Positions 11,341 through 23,264 of a DNA stretch of 64,000 nt are shown piece after piece (positions within the stretch are counted from its first letter, which is position 1; each line of letters starts with the position of its first letter). The notes below the pieces were generated by a model. The model saw nothing but the letters and a program-made list of their open reading frames with translations. It was not told the DNA's origin and did not search any database. A program made the position numbers and the translations under genes. Source of the stretch: Prunus persica (Eukaryota; Streptophyta; Magnoliopsida; Rosales; Rosaceae); contig NC_034015.1 of assembly GCF_000346465.2 (NCBI RefSeq), positions 14,367,507-14,431,506 on the forward strand. The letters are read 5' to 3'.

Positions 11341-11680
11341 GGGATTCCTCAAATAAGTTTATTTGAGGAACACTCTTGTAAGGTCCAACACACATTGTTT
11401 TTTAATGATCCGAACCGTCTAATTTTTAGATATTCCCTCAAAGATCATATCTGAAAAAAATCACTTGAATCCGAAACTATTTGACTACTCAATTAGATTA
11501 TTGTTATTTTAGTCTTTTCTTGAAACATTGTATTCATCTATTTTGTTAGCAATTAGATGCCTTAATTATTTTTAATTTTTTTGATTTTTTGTAGAAATGA
11601 TCTATGAATGAAGGCTTGAAAAATAAACGGTTTGGATTGATGAAAAAAAAAATCGTAGGATACTCCTCAAAACAAAATTA
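11341..11680. repeat. Dispersed MITE-like repeat, copy A
   Basis: The segment starts GGGATTCCTCAAATAAG and shares long stretches with 26275-26650, for example 'aaataagtttatttg', 'ttcttgtag/ctcttgtaag' and 'tcacttgaatc' with its flanks. Its two ends carry a loose inverted match (TTTGAGGAACACTC against TTTGAGGAGTATCC). Copy A lacks the small transposon nested in copy B. Confidence 0.5.
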
Positions 11681-11797
11681 TATACATATGAAATATATAA
11701 CGAAGCAGCTGGAAGTCTTGGTCGTGATAGAAAGCAAAAGTCGCTTTAATCCATTCATTAGTTAATTCGGTTTTGCATAACAAAAACAATTAGAATA

Positions 11798-12326
11798 GGG
11801 TTAATGGTTTTATTAGTCCCTGAAATTTGACTCGATTTGCATTTGAGTACTTCAATTTTCAAATTGGTTCCCGTGGTCCTTTAACTTTAGTTTTGTTTGG
11901 ACAAATGATCTTACCGTCAATTTTGTTAACTTTTTCTGTTAAATGCAGAGGCAAAATGGTATTTTTATATTAAAAAAAGAAAATGAATAAAAAATTATAT
12001 CTTTAAAATAACAATAAAAAAAATCAAATAAAAAACCAACAAAAAAAAAATCAAGTTTAGGGGGAGTTGAAATCGGGACAGAGGGGGAGGGAGAGAGTTT
12101 AATTTTAATTTTATAGTTTTTTTTAATTTTTTATTCATATTTTAATCAATTTTGATACAAAAATACTATTTTGACCCTGCACTTAACAGAAAAGTTAACA
12201 AAATTGACGGTAGGACCATTTGTCTTAACGAAACTAAAATTAAAGGACCATGGGAACCATTTTGAAAATTGAGGTACTCAAATGCAAATCGGGTCTAAAT
12301 TCAAGGACTAATAAAACAGTTAACCC
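11798..12326. mobile_element. Mutator-like non-autonomous element with long terminal inverted repeats
   Basis: The left end reads GGGTTAATGGTTTTATTAGTC and the right end is its inverted copy (reverse complement GGGTTAACTGTTTTATTAGTC). The inverted match continues for about 170 bases per arm. The flanks are ATTAGAATA (11789-11797) and ACTAGAATA (12327-12335), a 9-bp target duplication with one mismatch. A 9-bp duplication with long arms is typical of Mutator-like elements. The middle is A-rich plus a purine-rich patch near 12060-12098; no transposase is present. Confidence 0.8.
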
Positions 12327-13091
12327 ACTAGAATATAACAAAACGATAAAGTTGCAAAATAAAATACAGCCTTGTATTAAAAAACAACCCATTCATTATT
12401 TTCCTCCATCTCGCAATATTTCTTCAATAAACTTAATGCTTGAAAATTTTAGTAGGCAAAACAAAAGAAAGTTGATAATTATAAAAGCCAAATTGCATGA
12501 TTTTCTTTTTATAAGATTACGCTATATATTGTACATGTTGGGTGAACATATAAACAAAGAGGGACATTGTTTGGCAGATTTAGATCCCCTGCCTGACTTT
12601 CATCCTTCGTCGTTTCAATTTCAATTCAAAGAGTTTAAAGTTGACACATCATCTTTAACAATAATAAATCTCAATTTTATCATAATTAAAACATGAATAA
12701 TACAACTCTTACCACATTTGTATATCATATTCACATACCACCTTAAATAGAAGCTAAGGTGAGGTGGATAGCCACATCAATTAAAATTATTTTACTTTTT
12801 TTTTATTTATGATTTTTTCTAATTTTTGTTTTTCTAATTTTTTAATTAAAATATATTTCATTGATTTAATTGATGTGGCATATGATATGGATACAAATAC
12901 AAATTGGTTTATCATTAATACATATAGTAATTATAGCTTCCACAATTCACATTAATTATATATAATCCCCACATACATCATTCTGTACTTTTATTACATC
13001 AATTACAACAATCAGCTATTAATTAACATATTTAACAAACAAACTTATCACAAATTGACCCCATTGCTTGGCTTACCTAAATAAAAATGCA
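12327..13091. other. Intergenic AT-rich stretch
   Basis: I see no gene. The open frame that runs from the Mutator-like arm into this stretch has no recognisable protein character. The right part is downstream of the second P450. Confidence 0.5.
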
Positions 13092-15057
13092 TTAGATTGA
13101 GCATCCCACATGCCCTTGGTAAGGTATAGGTATAACCTTCAAAGGTACAGATTTTCTAAGTGTGATCCCCATCCTCTCAGCCATATCCATATTCTCTGGC
13201 TCAAGCCCTTCTGGTAAAACCCAATCAAACGAGTGCAAGAGTGACCCTAGAGCCAGAGGGAGTACCCTAGAGACTAGTGGCACAGCAGGGCACATCCGAC
13301 GGCCAGAACCAAATGGGATGAACTCAAAATGCTGCCCTTTATAATCAACGTCCATGTTGGGCTCCAAGAACCTCTCAGGCTTGAAAAGCAGAGGGTCCTC
13401 CCACGTCTTTGGGTCACGTCCAATGGCCCAGACGTTGACCAGAATTTGGGTGCCTTTGGGAATGTGGTGCCCTAGCATTTTACAAGAGTCCATGGCCATG
13501 TGTGGGACCAGGAAGGGAAGGGGTGGGTGGAGCCTGAGGGTTTCTTTGATGACTGCTTTAAGGTATGGGAGGTTTTCAATGTCTTTCTCTTGGAGCTTGT
13601 CGCTGGAGGATATGGTGCTTCTTAGCTCGGCTTGAACTTTTTTCAGGGTTTTTGGGTTGTTTAGAAGCTCTGCCATTGCCCACTCTAGTGTGCTCGTGGT
13701 TGTGTCAGTTCCTGCAGTGAACATCTCCTGAAATAATATTCGTATACATTGGCATAAATTTGTTTGTGTACAAGAACATTAAAATTGAATTAAGACTCAA
13801 ACAAATCGACGGTTGGACAACCGTCAACCATCTTTCTAATAGAAGTGAGATTTATAAATAAATAAAAATAAAATCAAAATAGAGCATACTTACACAGATG
13901 TTACACTTACGTTACAAAGAGTTTTTCAGTTGGTAGAATAAAATTATTTTTACCATCTCAAGTGATTATATACAATAATTTTCTAATAGATGTGACACTT
14001 GTGGGAAATTCACTTATGTGAGTCTCAATTGTATTAAGGGACATGATAAACAAGATAATACGTAGGGATAATATTAAAATTAATTGAAAGGGATTAGATG
14101 ACTTACAAAAACAATGACATTGACGGTTCTTGAAGAAGAGAACCTAGAGGGCTCATCAACACCATCACCACGGTATTCCAATAGTACGTCTAAGAAATCT
14201 TTTGTCCTCTCTATGCCATCATTTCCACCATTCTCCATGCTCTCCATTCTTTCTCTTATAAACTCACCTGCAATTTCAAAGGCCTTTTCCACATGGAATT
14301 GGGTGTTCCTCCTGATGCCTTGTGGGTCAAGCCAACGCAAAATTGGAAAGAAATCTGCCATATTTGGCTTCCCAGCCAACTCCATAACCTTTCCTGCATG
14401 GTAAAAAAACATAGCCCCTCTCTCCGATTTTGGGTCCAATAGGTCCTTAGAAAACATGAGGTTTCCAATCAGATTAAAAGCCATCAAGAAAATGAACCTA
14501 CCCAAATCAATGCCATCTGTTTTGGTACTCATTTCCGACGCAGCATCCTCTATGAACTGCACCATTCCATCGATACATTTGGCACGTACACGACACATGG
14601 CATCGATGCGACTTGTCACGAAGAATTCAGTCGTGCACAAGCGCCTTAACATGCGCCAATGAGGCCCATATTGGGCCGTGATCAGCGAGCCTTCGTTGCC
14701 ATAATCACCCTTCATGGCCTCGTAGATTTTTCGACCGGCTAGGACCACATCGTGGTTTTTGAACATTTCACGGGCCACTTGGCTCGACGAGATCACTACG
14801 GTGCTCATGGATCCTAGCCAAAGTGTCATGATTGGGCCGTGGTTTCGGGCCAGCATGGCAAATGATTCGTGGGGCGGGCCCAAACCCAGTTGGAAGATGT
14901 TGCCCACCATAGGCCACCATCTTGGCCCGGGTGGGAGGTGCCCTGCTACCTCCTCCAAACGACGTCGTCGAAGAAGGGTTACCAACAATATTATTGACCA
15001 TGCAACCCATATCAATACCACCCCTATGGAAAAACCAACAACCTCATTGTGCTCCAT
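13092..15057 (-). CDS. Cytochrome P450, CYP76 family-like (two exons)
   Basis: Exons are 15057-14107 and 13727-13092 with a 379-bp phase-0 intron (GTAAGT...CAG), giving 528 residues. An open frame extends upstream to 15288, but the hydrophobic anchor begins at the ATG at 15057 (MEHNEVVGFSIGVVLIWVAW), so that start is used. The hinge is LPPGPRWW, the I-helix is AGTDTTTS, the K-helix ETLR is at 379-382, and the haem loop is FGSGRRMCPA with Cys463. The loop has Ala where the usual signature ends in Gly, a variant seen in some CYP76 members. It differs strongly from the P450 at 4407-6208, so the two are not recent duplicates although the intron position is shared. It resembles CYP76 enzymes of the iridoid-oxidase/76A-76T kind; the substrate is unknown. 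Confidence 0.9.
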
Positions 15058-15160
15058 TTTTGTGTGTGTGTTTTTTCTAAAGTTTTGTTTGGTCTCTGGG
15101 AAAATTTCTATTTGGGAGCTTTCGTTTCTGTTTTTGCAGGTTTTCTCAGGGAGGAGGCCT

Positions 15161-15169
15161 AATATATAG
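15161..15169 (-). promoter_or_regulatory. Possible TATA box of the second P450
   Basis: The minus strand reads CTATATATT about 105 bases upstream of the ATG, a reasonable distance for a plant core promoter with a 5' leader of about 70 bases. Confidence 0.45.
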
Positions 15170-16541
15170 TTTCTCCTTTGATTACGTGACAAATCCAAGC
15201 AACCTATTAGCATTTGATAAAACTTGTCTTTTTTCCAAGGGGAATCTAAACCTGATTTTATTTTTTTAAACCTGATCATGTTGGACATGTATTATCTTAA
15301 ATTAATTAATATATCCAATCCAATAGCTTCAACCTCAAGCATTTCACATTTTATTTTTTATTTTTTATTTTTTATTTTTCTCCACTCCACATACATCTTC
15401 CTCTATGAACATAATAAACACAGAAGTATTGTCAAACCACAGATCCTTGTAGCGTTTTTATATTTCGTTCATTTTACTTTCACTTTTATTTTTTGCACCC
15501 TAATTAAACCACAGATCCTTGTCCCAAATGTCTTCATTACACTACTTGTGTGAGATTTTGTTGCTACTCAATCTTTTGCCAGAAACAACCTAACTAAGAA
15601 GATAACATCAGAATGAACAAGAAAGATATATCTTTGATTGAAACAAGGTAACAACCGAATAACATAATATAAGAGTTTAATTATAATTGTAGAATTGTCT
15701 ATTTTAATTAAATGGTATTGTGACTGGTCTTTGGGACCAGTGGACCATGTACTATTGTTAATATAATATCACTTTTTTTATATAATATAATCTTTTATTT
15801 AATATACAAATTTATGATTGTTATATATTTTTTTTAGTACAAGCGATAGTCTATACTACAGATGAAGGGGTTTCTCATACATACACACTACTTTATGATG
15901 TCATGGGAGTTTGAACTTGAGACCACTAATATCCAAGTTAAATGCCATATTTTCCACTGGACCATACTCCGTTGACATATATTGCTATGTCTAAACACAA
16001 ACTTTTGGAAATTTACCTATATATAGAAAATATATATCTCAACAATCTTTCTGTTGTGTCATATGCATCACATATTATTCTGTTGTGTCATTAAGCTATT
16101 GTAAATTAATTCATATCCCTTTGTCCCCTAATTTTTAAGCGAATTCATAATTCCATTTCTTGTTTTTTTTTCTTTTGCTACTCAATAATTACATTTCTTT
16201 AAGGTTTTGAAATTGACAGAGCCACAAAGGGAATGGCCTTTACAGTACACCTGGTCCCCTCTTCCATCTTGCGATATTTGTGGTTTGATTGAGCTTCGAT
16301 TCACCTAACCTTGGCGTATGCAAGGAGCCTTTTGTTTGTCCAAGAAGAAAAATAAGGCTAAGCTTAGCTCATTTCTGATCACAGTACATGCATGGTCCAA
16401 CAATTTATATAAATATCATATCTTAAACAATATTCTCTATATTTTTCTGATTATTTTTTATTTGACTTGGTTTCTATGCACAAATTAGGTGATGCTAAAG
16501 CGCCAATGGCATGGATTTAAACTTATATATATTAGCTCTGT

Positions 16542-16561
16542 CCCCCCCTCCCCCCCTCCCC
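16542..16561 (+). repeat. Homopyrimidine C-rich run
   Basis: Three blocks of C separated by single T residues (CCCCCCCTCCCCCCCTCCCC). The minus strand is therefore G-rich. Confidence 0.8.
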
Positions 16562-16695
16562 ACTTTTAGAAAGAAAAAAAAAAAGGACCTATAATCCAGT
16601 ACTTTTACTTTATCCTTAAATTATCAAAGATGTCTGAATCATAGTTGAGTCATAGATGATGATAACTTTTCTTTACTTTTTTCATGAAATTTGTA

Positions 16696-16795
16696 GGTAT
16701 GGACTTAGTCAAGTTGGTTAGAACAAATGTGCTTACTCCCCACATTTCACCCGATTCAATATCACTTTTATGAAAATAAAAAAATCCATACCACT
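16696..16795 (+). repeat. tRNA-derived SINE-like repeat
   Basis: TAGTCAAGTTGG fits the polymerase III A-box consensus and GATTCAATATC some 45 bases later resembles a B box. An A-rich tail follows. Boundaries are approximate. Confidence 0.35.
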
Positions 16796-17348
16796 AAGAT
16801 GAGTTTAATAGGTAATTGATTTTAGGCTTATGGTGAAGACTAGAAGAAAGTTCAATGATATAGCCAAAAAAAAAAAAAAAATCACTTAAAAAAACTATTA
16901 CTTGCGTGGTAGGCATTTCGAGCACTTTAATGCACTCATTAAAAATACAAATATTATTTTAAGCTACAAGTCCCTTGCTCCTTTATGTTTATACACTGAG
17001 AGAAAATGTGATAGACTTTTAGGAGCACCAATAACAACTCCTTTCAAAGAAACATTATTGATATGAAGCAAATGGAGTGTGATTGAAATCCTCTACTTAT
17101 TCTTATTGATTAGTTTTGTTAAAATCAGTCGCCCACGTAGCACAACTCTATATTATAATGGTGCCGGGTAGGTTTGTTGGAACGGGTTTGAGACACACTC
17201 TGCCCTTCGGATAGGCCCAATCAGATAAGCTGGCCCAAGAAAGTGATCTTCTTGGTCGGCCCACATAACCTTCCCGTATGCTCAATGTCTTTGACGAAGT
17301 GGACTCTCTCACTCCGCCGAGTGAAAAACAGAAAACTACAGAAGAGAA

Positions 17349-20300
17349 ATGGCGGCAACGAAGAGCAAGGCAGTTTACAACGTTTACCGAGCGCTGAGCC
17401 ATGGTCTCTCACCATTGCTGTACCTTCACCTACACTGGCGCAAACTCCGAGGCCTCGAGCATCCACTCCGCTGGCCTGAGCGTTTGGGCCGACCTTCCCT
17501 TCCTCGTCCCCCGGGGCAGCTCCTCTGGATCCACGCCGTTTCATTAGGTTTTCTCCGATCCATTGCTTTAAATTTGTTTGCTTTCCTCTTGTTTGGTTAC
17601 TGAGAAAGTGGGGGAAAATAAGAGAGAAAGCTGAATCAATCGTGGTCCTGCTTCTTCAGTTTTGAAATGCTCATTGAATTTCTTTTTTCGATTATAATTT
17701 TGTCGTAATGAAATTTGAATCAGGTGAAGGAATGGCTGCCATTCCTGTAATCAAACAATGCATTCAGCGAAGGCCTGATTTGACCATCTTGATGACCACT
17801 ACGACGTCGTCCGCATTGTATCTCCGTTTCCAGAGCTTAATTTGAAATTCATTGTGTAAGTTTTATCCATTTGAAAAGCAACTCTGAACTTATTTTTGGT
17901 TTTTCCTTCTCTACATATGCAGTGAAGTAATAGAGAAACGTCTTCCAACTGGTGTCATACATCAGGTGCATGTTTATACTTTTACTTAATTAATTGCTCG
18001 ACACTGTTGAAAATGTAGGAACTTTTATACCATTTAATAACTTTGGTTAGATTTTTCTGCTCAATTCAATCATTTGATTTAATTCTCTAATCGGGGACAT
18101 AATTTATAGGCAACGAGGGGATCAAGGTCTAATTTTTAGTTAGTTGTACAAAATATAAAAAAACTAATTTTAATACAATATAGATGGAATGATTAAAGGT
18201 ACTGGACCAACTTGAAATTTGACGTCATTAAATCTAACAGTAGGACCCCAAAAATAAAAAAAGAAGAAGAAGAAATCCTACAAAAAATTTGTCAAGCGGC
18301 GTAAAGCTCGTGAGAGTGTCAATTAATCCTAAAAACCTTCTCTATGTGGTTGCTTTTGCTTATGATTTTTACTATATTGTGTGTGGTTGAAAAAGGGTTT
18401 AAAGCTTGCATAAAGTGATAATTGAAAACAAGGAAAACTGACTTGATTTACCTTGTCAGTTTTGTTGGAATTGACAAAAAAGTTCCAGGCATTGCACCCT
18501 TATGAAAGAACAATAAATTTGTAAAGAGAGTGCTAGTATTGCTTTAGCTCCCCTTTGGGGAAAAAGAGAAGGATAAAGTTGATTACTTCTACGCTTTAGC
18601 ATGTGTAAATCAAGATTAAGGGAAAACAAACTGTTACCTAAATAATCTTTTGTTATAATTACAACATTCTATGTTTTGGTCAGTTACTATTTGTTCTTCA
18701 GACATTTACGTTTAATATGTTGTATAGATATGTATATTATTTGTTTATATAATAGATTGGAATTGGAATACATCCGTTGTTGGTTATATCTATTGGTGTC
18801 CTTAGAGTAACATGGGATTGTAATGTGTTGCTCTTGTTCTGTATAGCTTAATTGAAAGTAAAGATATCATATTTCTGGTTGTGTTATACTCAAACTTTCC
18901 AATTGGACTAGTTTGCGCCTGTTGATACACCTTCTGCTATGGACTCATTCCTCGGTCACTGGAAGCCAAATGCGATTGTGATTATGGAGAGTGAACTGTG
19001 GCCAAATTTAATTATGGGTGCTTCAGAAAGGGGTGTAAGTTATTTTATCTCATGAATATATCTTTCTAAATTATGTGAGCATATCTTTTGAGAAAAAATA
19101 ATAACCAAATTGTACTGAGAAGTATTAGCTCAGTTATAATTTTTAACTTTACCCTAAATAGTTTTTTATTATTCCCTGTATCTGCATCCAAATTACTGCT
19201 TAGCTTGACTACCTTTTCAATTTGTATAACTTGGATGCGTTAAATGCATTTGGTTTTTGAAATGGATATTGTAGAATGATTTGTTGTCGTCATGTTTCTG
19301 ATTCTAGATCACTTTTATGATCCATATTTTCTTCAGATCACACTGGCATTGTTAAATGCTCGAGTATCTACTAAATCCTTTAAACGTTGGTCAGGACCAT
19401 TGCTTCTGCCACTTGTTTCGTTGATGCTATCAAAGTTTTCTTTGATTGTCCCATTGGTAAGTGCTGCTATAGATTGCATTGAGTAATTTGTGTCTTCTGT
19501 TGTGCTCTCACTGATTCGCTGCATGCACAGAGCAATATGCAGGCAATCCACTTTCAGCTACTGCATGCTCCCCCCTTTGTGATCAACTTTTCTGGTGACT
19601 TGAAATATGGTATATGAAAACTTGTATTTTATATTATATATTTGGCTTAACATGTTGACCCATATATGAAAATGAAGCTTATGATTTGGAAATCAATTGG
19701 AGAGTCCAAATGTTATCATTTGAATTTGGGTTCATTCCATAATAAATTTATAGGAACTCTTCAAGAAGGTTGTATTCTATTCTAATCCCAGAATTTCCAT
19801 TTTTGTTATTGTTGTTGTTAATGTTCAGTGGTTGAAGAATTTGACATTTCTGAGGGAGAGATCAGAAGTATAGAAGATCTAAAAGTACATCTTGCCCACC
19901 GGAAAGTTTGGATGGCTTCATCCATACATAAGGGGGAAGAAGAAGGTCATTTCCTGTTACTCACTTGGCCTTATGTCCAAAACTGTATATATGGTGTCAT
20001 CTGCATGTTAAGAGTTTCATTTAGAGAACTCACCTGAATCGTACAGTGTCATGTTACCTCATTATTGGCAGTTATTGGTTTCTGAAAGTTATATAAGTGC
20101 TCGATGATTTTGTTATGCAACTGCTAGTGCTAGACTGGCACATCGTCCTTTGTTTGGTGCCACTGAGGCTTGCAACATCATTTTCAACTAGAAATTAGTG
20201 CTTTTTTATTTGCTTAGTTCATTTTACCTTCCATTTCTTTTTACATTAGCTTTTCTTTAAGTAGTGAAATTCATCTAAAGAAACATTCACTTTCTGTATG

Positions 20301-22135
20301 TCTTCCCTGAGTATGAGGGAATATTATTCCTACCCAGCCAGCCATTTGAACAGATACACCAATAATGTCTTTGGAAAATCATAATTAGCTTGTGATATAT
20401 TTATGGATAAATTTTAATAAGGTTTTTGCCTTCTTTCTGGTTTTAAGTTTCTTTACAAGCATTTAACAGTAATGTTCTTTTGCTAATTTATTTCTGTCTG
20501 CTGAAAAGCTCACAAATACTATCTGCAGTAATACTAGGCATTCACAAAGTGCTCATGCAACAGTACCCAGATGTGTTAACTATTATTGTTCCTCGACATC
20601 CACAGCATGGAAAAGAGATTGCTCAAGTATGACATACATTCAATTTTATTCACATTTAACGGTATAAATGGTAACTATAAAAGTTTTAATTTCCTGATGA
20701 TAAGTTTTGGCAAGGCATAATTTCGTTGAGATTCACTACCTGCAAAAAAGATTATTTTTTTTATAACTTTACATGTATTAAGTTTATTATATGTCATTGC
20801 CTTGAGTAGTGCAGCAATTATGGAAAGAAGGGCATAGTGTAGCTCTGAGGTCTCAACATGATAAACTTGTAGGAGACACAAATTTATATGTGGTGGACAC
20901 ATTAGGTCAGCAAATTTGAAATCTTCTCCCTACTTAATTTTTAGACAAATCTGTAGCTAACCCTTCCTACAATGGCTTCTGGAAAAAATATTCTCCCTAA
21001 CTTCATTGTTTGTTTTCTGTCCTTGCTTGATTTATAGGTGAATTGAAACACTTGTATAGGTTAACTCCAGTAGCTGTAATTGGAGGTTCTTTTTTGCCTA
21101 CTCTTTCTGGTCACAACATATCAGAAGCTGCTGCAGCTGGCTGTGCTGTTTTGACGGGTGAATACTTGCTACCATATCAGAGGTTGGTTCTTAACATACC
21201 ACTAATAAATGCTTTCTTATTTTGAATTTTTCAGGTCCTTATGTTGGGCATTTTTCTCGCATGGTGCTGGAAATGCAACGGTTAAATCCTCTATCAGTTC
21301 TGCAGGTGTGAAGAACCTCTATTCTCTGTACTGTTTGCTGAGACTCTTCAAGATTTAGCTCCAAAATCATATTGCACTCTTCTGAAATTTGACACGTGAT
21401 ATAATGATTTGTATATCCTTTTCTGGTTTTAATTTAATTTTAAATCTTTATCTACCTTTTCATTCAAAATTCAGATGTTTTCATATTGCCAAATGTAGGG
21501 AACCTAACAATGGGAGTGTTCAATTCTACCTGGAAACGTTGTTATTTATATGATCATCTATATAGGATCGACATGGGAAGTTCATAAATCGGTACATGTA
21601 ACCTCTACTCTGTTCAGCTGTAGGGTGAAGCTTTTAGGCAGACATGTCGAAAAAGCCATCTAGTACTGCATGGATAGAATGGGCATCATTCTGTATAAGT
21701 TAATTTCTTTAAGAATTTTTCTGGTGTGTGTTACATTCAGTTGCTAGTCTTTCTAAATAAGCCATTGCACCTGTCGTGGTGTTAGTATTGGATGTTCGGA
21801 TTGTGGATAGTTTCTACATTAAAATAACTATGAAAACCTGTGACTTAGTTAACATATGTTCTGTACTGATAAATAAATAAATAAAATTTAAAAGGATTTT
21901 CTATTGTCAGCTTCTCAGGAAAAAAGTCTGTAATTTGCTTTCTATGTCAATGGTGATGCAGGTTTCTGGAAAAATAGAACTTGAAGACGCTCTTAAAAAG
22001 TTGTTTAGTGACGCCAAAATTCTAGAAGCACATCGTACAGCTGCAAAACAAGTGTATCATTCTCTGTCAACTGGCATTGTTGGCAAGGTTTGGAGTCTTC
22101 TAGATTTTCAGATTCTCCAACGGGCTTTAAGCTAA
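17349..22135 (+). CDS. KDTA: 3-deoxy-D-manno-octulosonic acid (Kdo) transferase, KDTA/WaaA-like, 12 exons
   Basis: Exons: 17349-17547, 17724-17817, 17923-17965, 18912-19034, 19337-19456, 19531-19609, 19829-19945, 20529-20626, 20815-20905, 21038-21157, 21235-21305 and 21962-22135. They join in frame to 442 residues, close to the plant family length, with GT-AG at every intron. The bacterial homologue transfers Kdo from CMP-Kdo to lipid A precursors; the plant protein is a mitochondrial-type glycosyltransferase (GT30) whose acceptor is less certain. Visible marks are HAVSLGEG with the conserved Glu68, MESELWPN, RHPQHGKEI, and the C-terminal VIGGSF...GHNISEAAAAG nucleotide-sugar region. The start is the first ATG after a leader without other ATGs nearby. 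The gene is tail-to-tail with the SAUR gene downstream. It looks intact. Confidence 0.93.
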
Positions 22136-22844
22136 ACAGTACATGAAGATCAGTTTGCAACAATAGAAAATAGGGTAAGGTTTATTGCTGCCATTAGCAT
22201 CAGAGTATTTTATTTTTATAGCCATTTAGCATGCCCTAGATTAGTTAGCATGGATTTGCTGTATCAAATTTTTTCTTCCAGTGGCACCTCTGGTTGTGAG
22301 CGTCATGTTGTTTGTACGGCCTCACAATGGGTACAGGATTCTTGAATTTACTTTTGCCCTTAAGAAAGCTGAAGGTTGACAGTGAAAAAGGCGGCTTTGG
22401 AAATAATATGTGCCTTGATCTCTAATTTATGTAGAACAGAGAGATATTTATGCAAGGATAAATGTTAAACCTCATACTGTTTAAACCTATATACATAGTT
22501 CTGAGACATCTCTTGCATCTTATTCTTATGATACTGGACAATCTTTGTTTTAAGGAATCTGATCATGCAATGGCCTCATTTTCGTGCATGAGACGGTTGT
22601 GACTTGTGAGTGTGTTTTTAAGGAATCTCCACCTGTAAATAAATAAAAGAACCCATATCGGTTTATGCAATACTGATTTTTTTTGTTCAATAACAACCAT
22701 TTATCAAATCCTACACTTTTTTTGGAACTGATTACGCACTGCATTGACTCAGCAGGGGAAGACTGTCTTCTCCTTTTTGTCTACTGCTAGCTTGGTAGGT
22801 ATAATGGTTTTGCTATTGAAATAGAAAGATAGTGATCACAGTTA
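22136..22844. other. KDTA 3' region, convergent with SAUR
   Basis: This is the 3' untranslated and spacer sequence shared by two convergent genes. Several AATAAA-like signals occur, for example near 22638. No other gene is seen. Confidence 0.5.
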
Positions 22845-23264
22845 TCAGAAAGCTATGAAGGGGCAGGAGAATTGATTGCTACTTGTACCACCTCTAAGAG
22901 AGTGAACTATGTCTTCAAACAGAAGCTCGTCGCACGGTATGGCTAAAGGGCCAGGGCATTCATGAGCATACTCTTCATATGCTTGGTCTAGCAGCTGCCG
23001 TAAAACCGGGTGGTTCAGCAAATCCGCCCTTACAACGAACCTTCTTCTAGCTTCCCCTACTACTACAGCCAGGTGACCTGGAGGCACATCCCGGGGTGGC
23101 TTCTTTTCACTGCCTCTGGTAAGCCTCAGCTTCGCATGCAACCCATTCTTTTTCAGCTTCGCAATGTTGCAGATCATGCCACGTCTGGAATATTGCTCTG
23201 TTTGAGGAGCCATATGATCCACGAGGAGTGAGGTTTCAGACATTTTTTTTATAAGGATGTTCAA
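22845..23264 (-). CDS. SAUR-like auxin-responsive protein
   Basis: A single exon of 139 residues, typical of the small auxin up RNA family. The SAUR core spans about residues 58-125: PPGHLAVVVGEARRRFVVRADLLNHPVLRQLL is split here into PPGHLAVVVGE, then RRFVVRADLLNHPVLRQLL, then AYEEYAH and LAIPCDELLFEDIVHSL. The N-terminus is basic and low in order. Met8 (MSETSLL) is an alternative start. SAUR proteins act at the plasma membrane, where they inhibit PP2C.D phosphatases and so promote proton-pump activity and cell expansion. Which SAUR this is cannot be decided. A possible TATA element (AATAAATACC on the minus strand) lies near 23275-23285. Confidence 0.88.
   Translation of the reverse strand: MNILIKKMSETSLLVDHMAPQTEQYSRRGMICNIAKLKKNGLHAKLRLTRGSEKKPPRDVPPGHLAVVVGEARRRFVVRADLLNHPVLRQLLDQAYEEYAHECPGPLAIPCDELLFEDIVHSLRGGTSSNQFSCPFIAF

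Larger units (their letters stand above)
10785..11797. other. Intergenic stretch upstream of the Gag-HSP70 chimaera
   Basis: It contains a 30-bp AT microsatellite (10961-10990) and a dispersed repeat (11341-11680). The 60 bases before the chimaera's ATG are open in its frame (ending [15 protein letters not shown]) back to a TAA with no earlier ATG. This supports the start chosen at 10784. Confidence 0.5.
15170..17348. other. Intergenic stretch between P450 and KDTA
   Basis: AT-rich. It holds a TATTTTT-type tandem run (about 15348-15380), a short duplicated phrase (accacagatccttgt near 15438 and 15509), a SINE-like repeat and a C-rich run at 16542-16561. The last 100 bases are the KDTA promoter and leader. 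No coding sequence was recognised. Confidence 0.5.

Noticed and set aside
12250..12696. 148-codon plus-strand open frame
   Set aside because: It starts inside the right inverted arm of the Mutator-like element and runs into AT-rich spacer. Lys/Asn/Ile-rich composition is typical of chance AT-rich frames.
15058..15288. 77-residue N-terminal extension of the second P450
   Set aside because: The hydrophobic anchor expected at the N-terminus of a microsomal P450 starts at the ATG at 15057, and a likely TATA box lies inside the extension.
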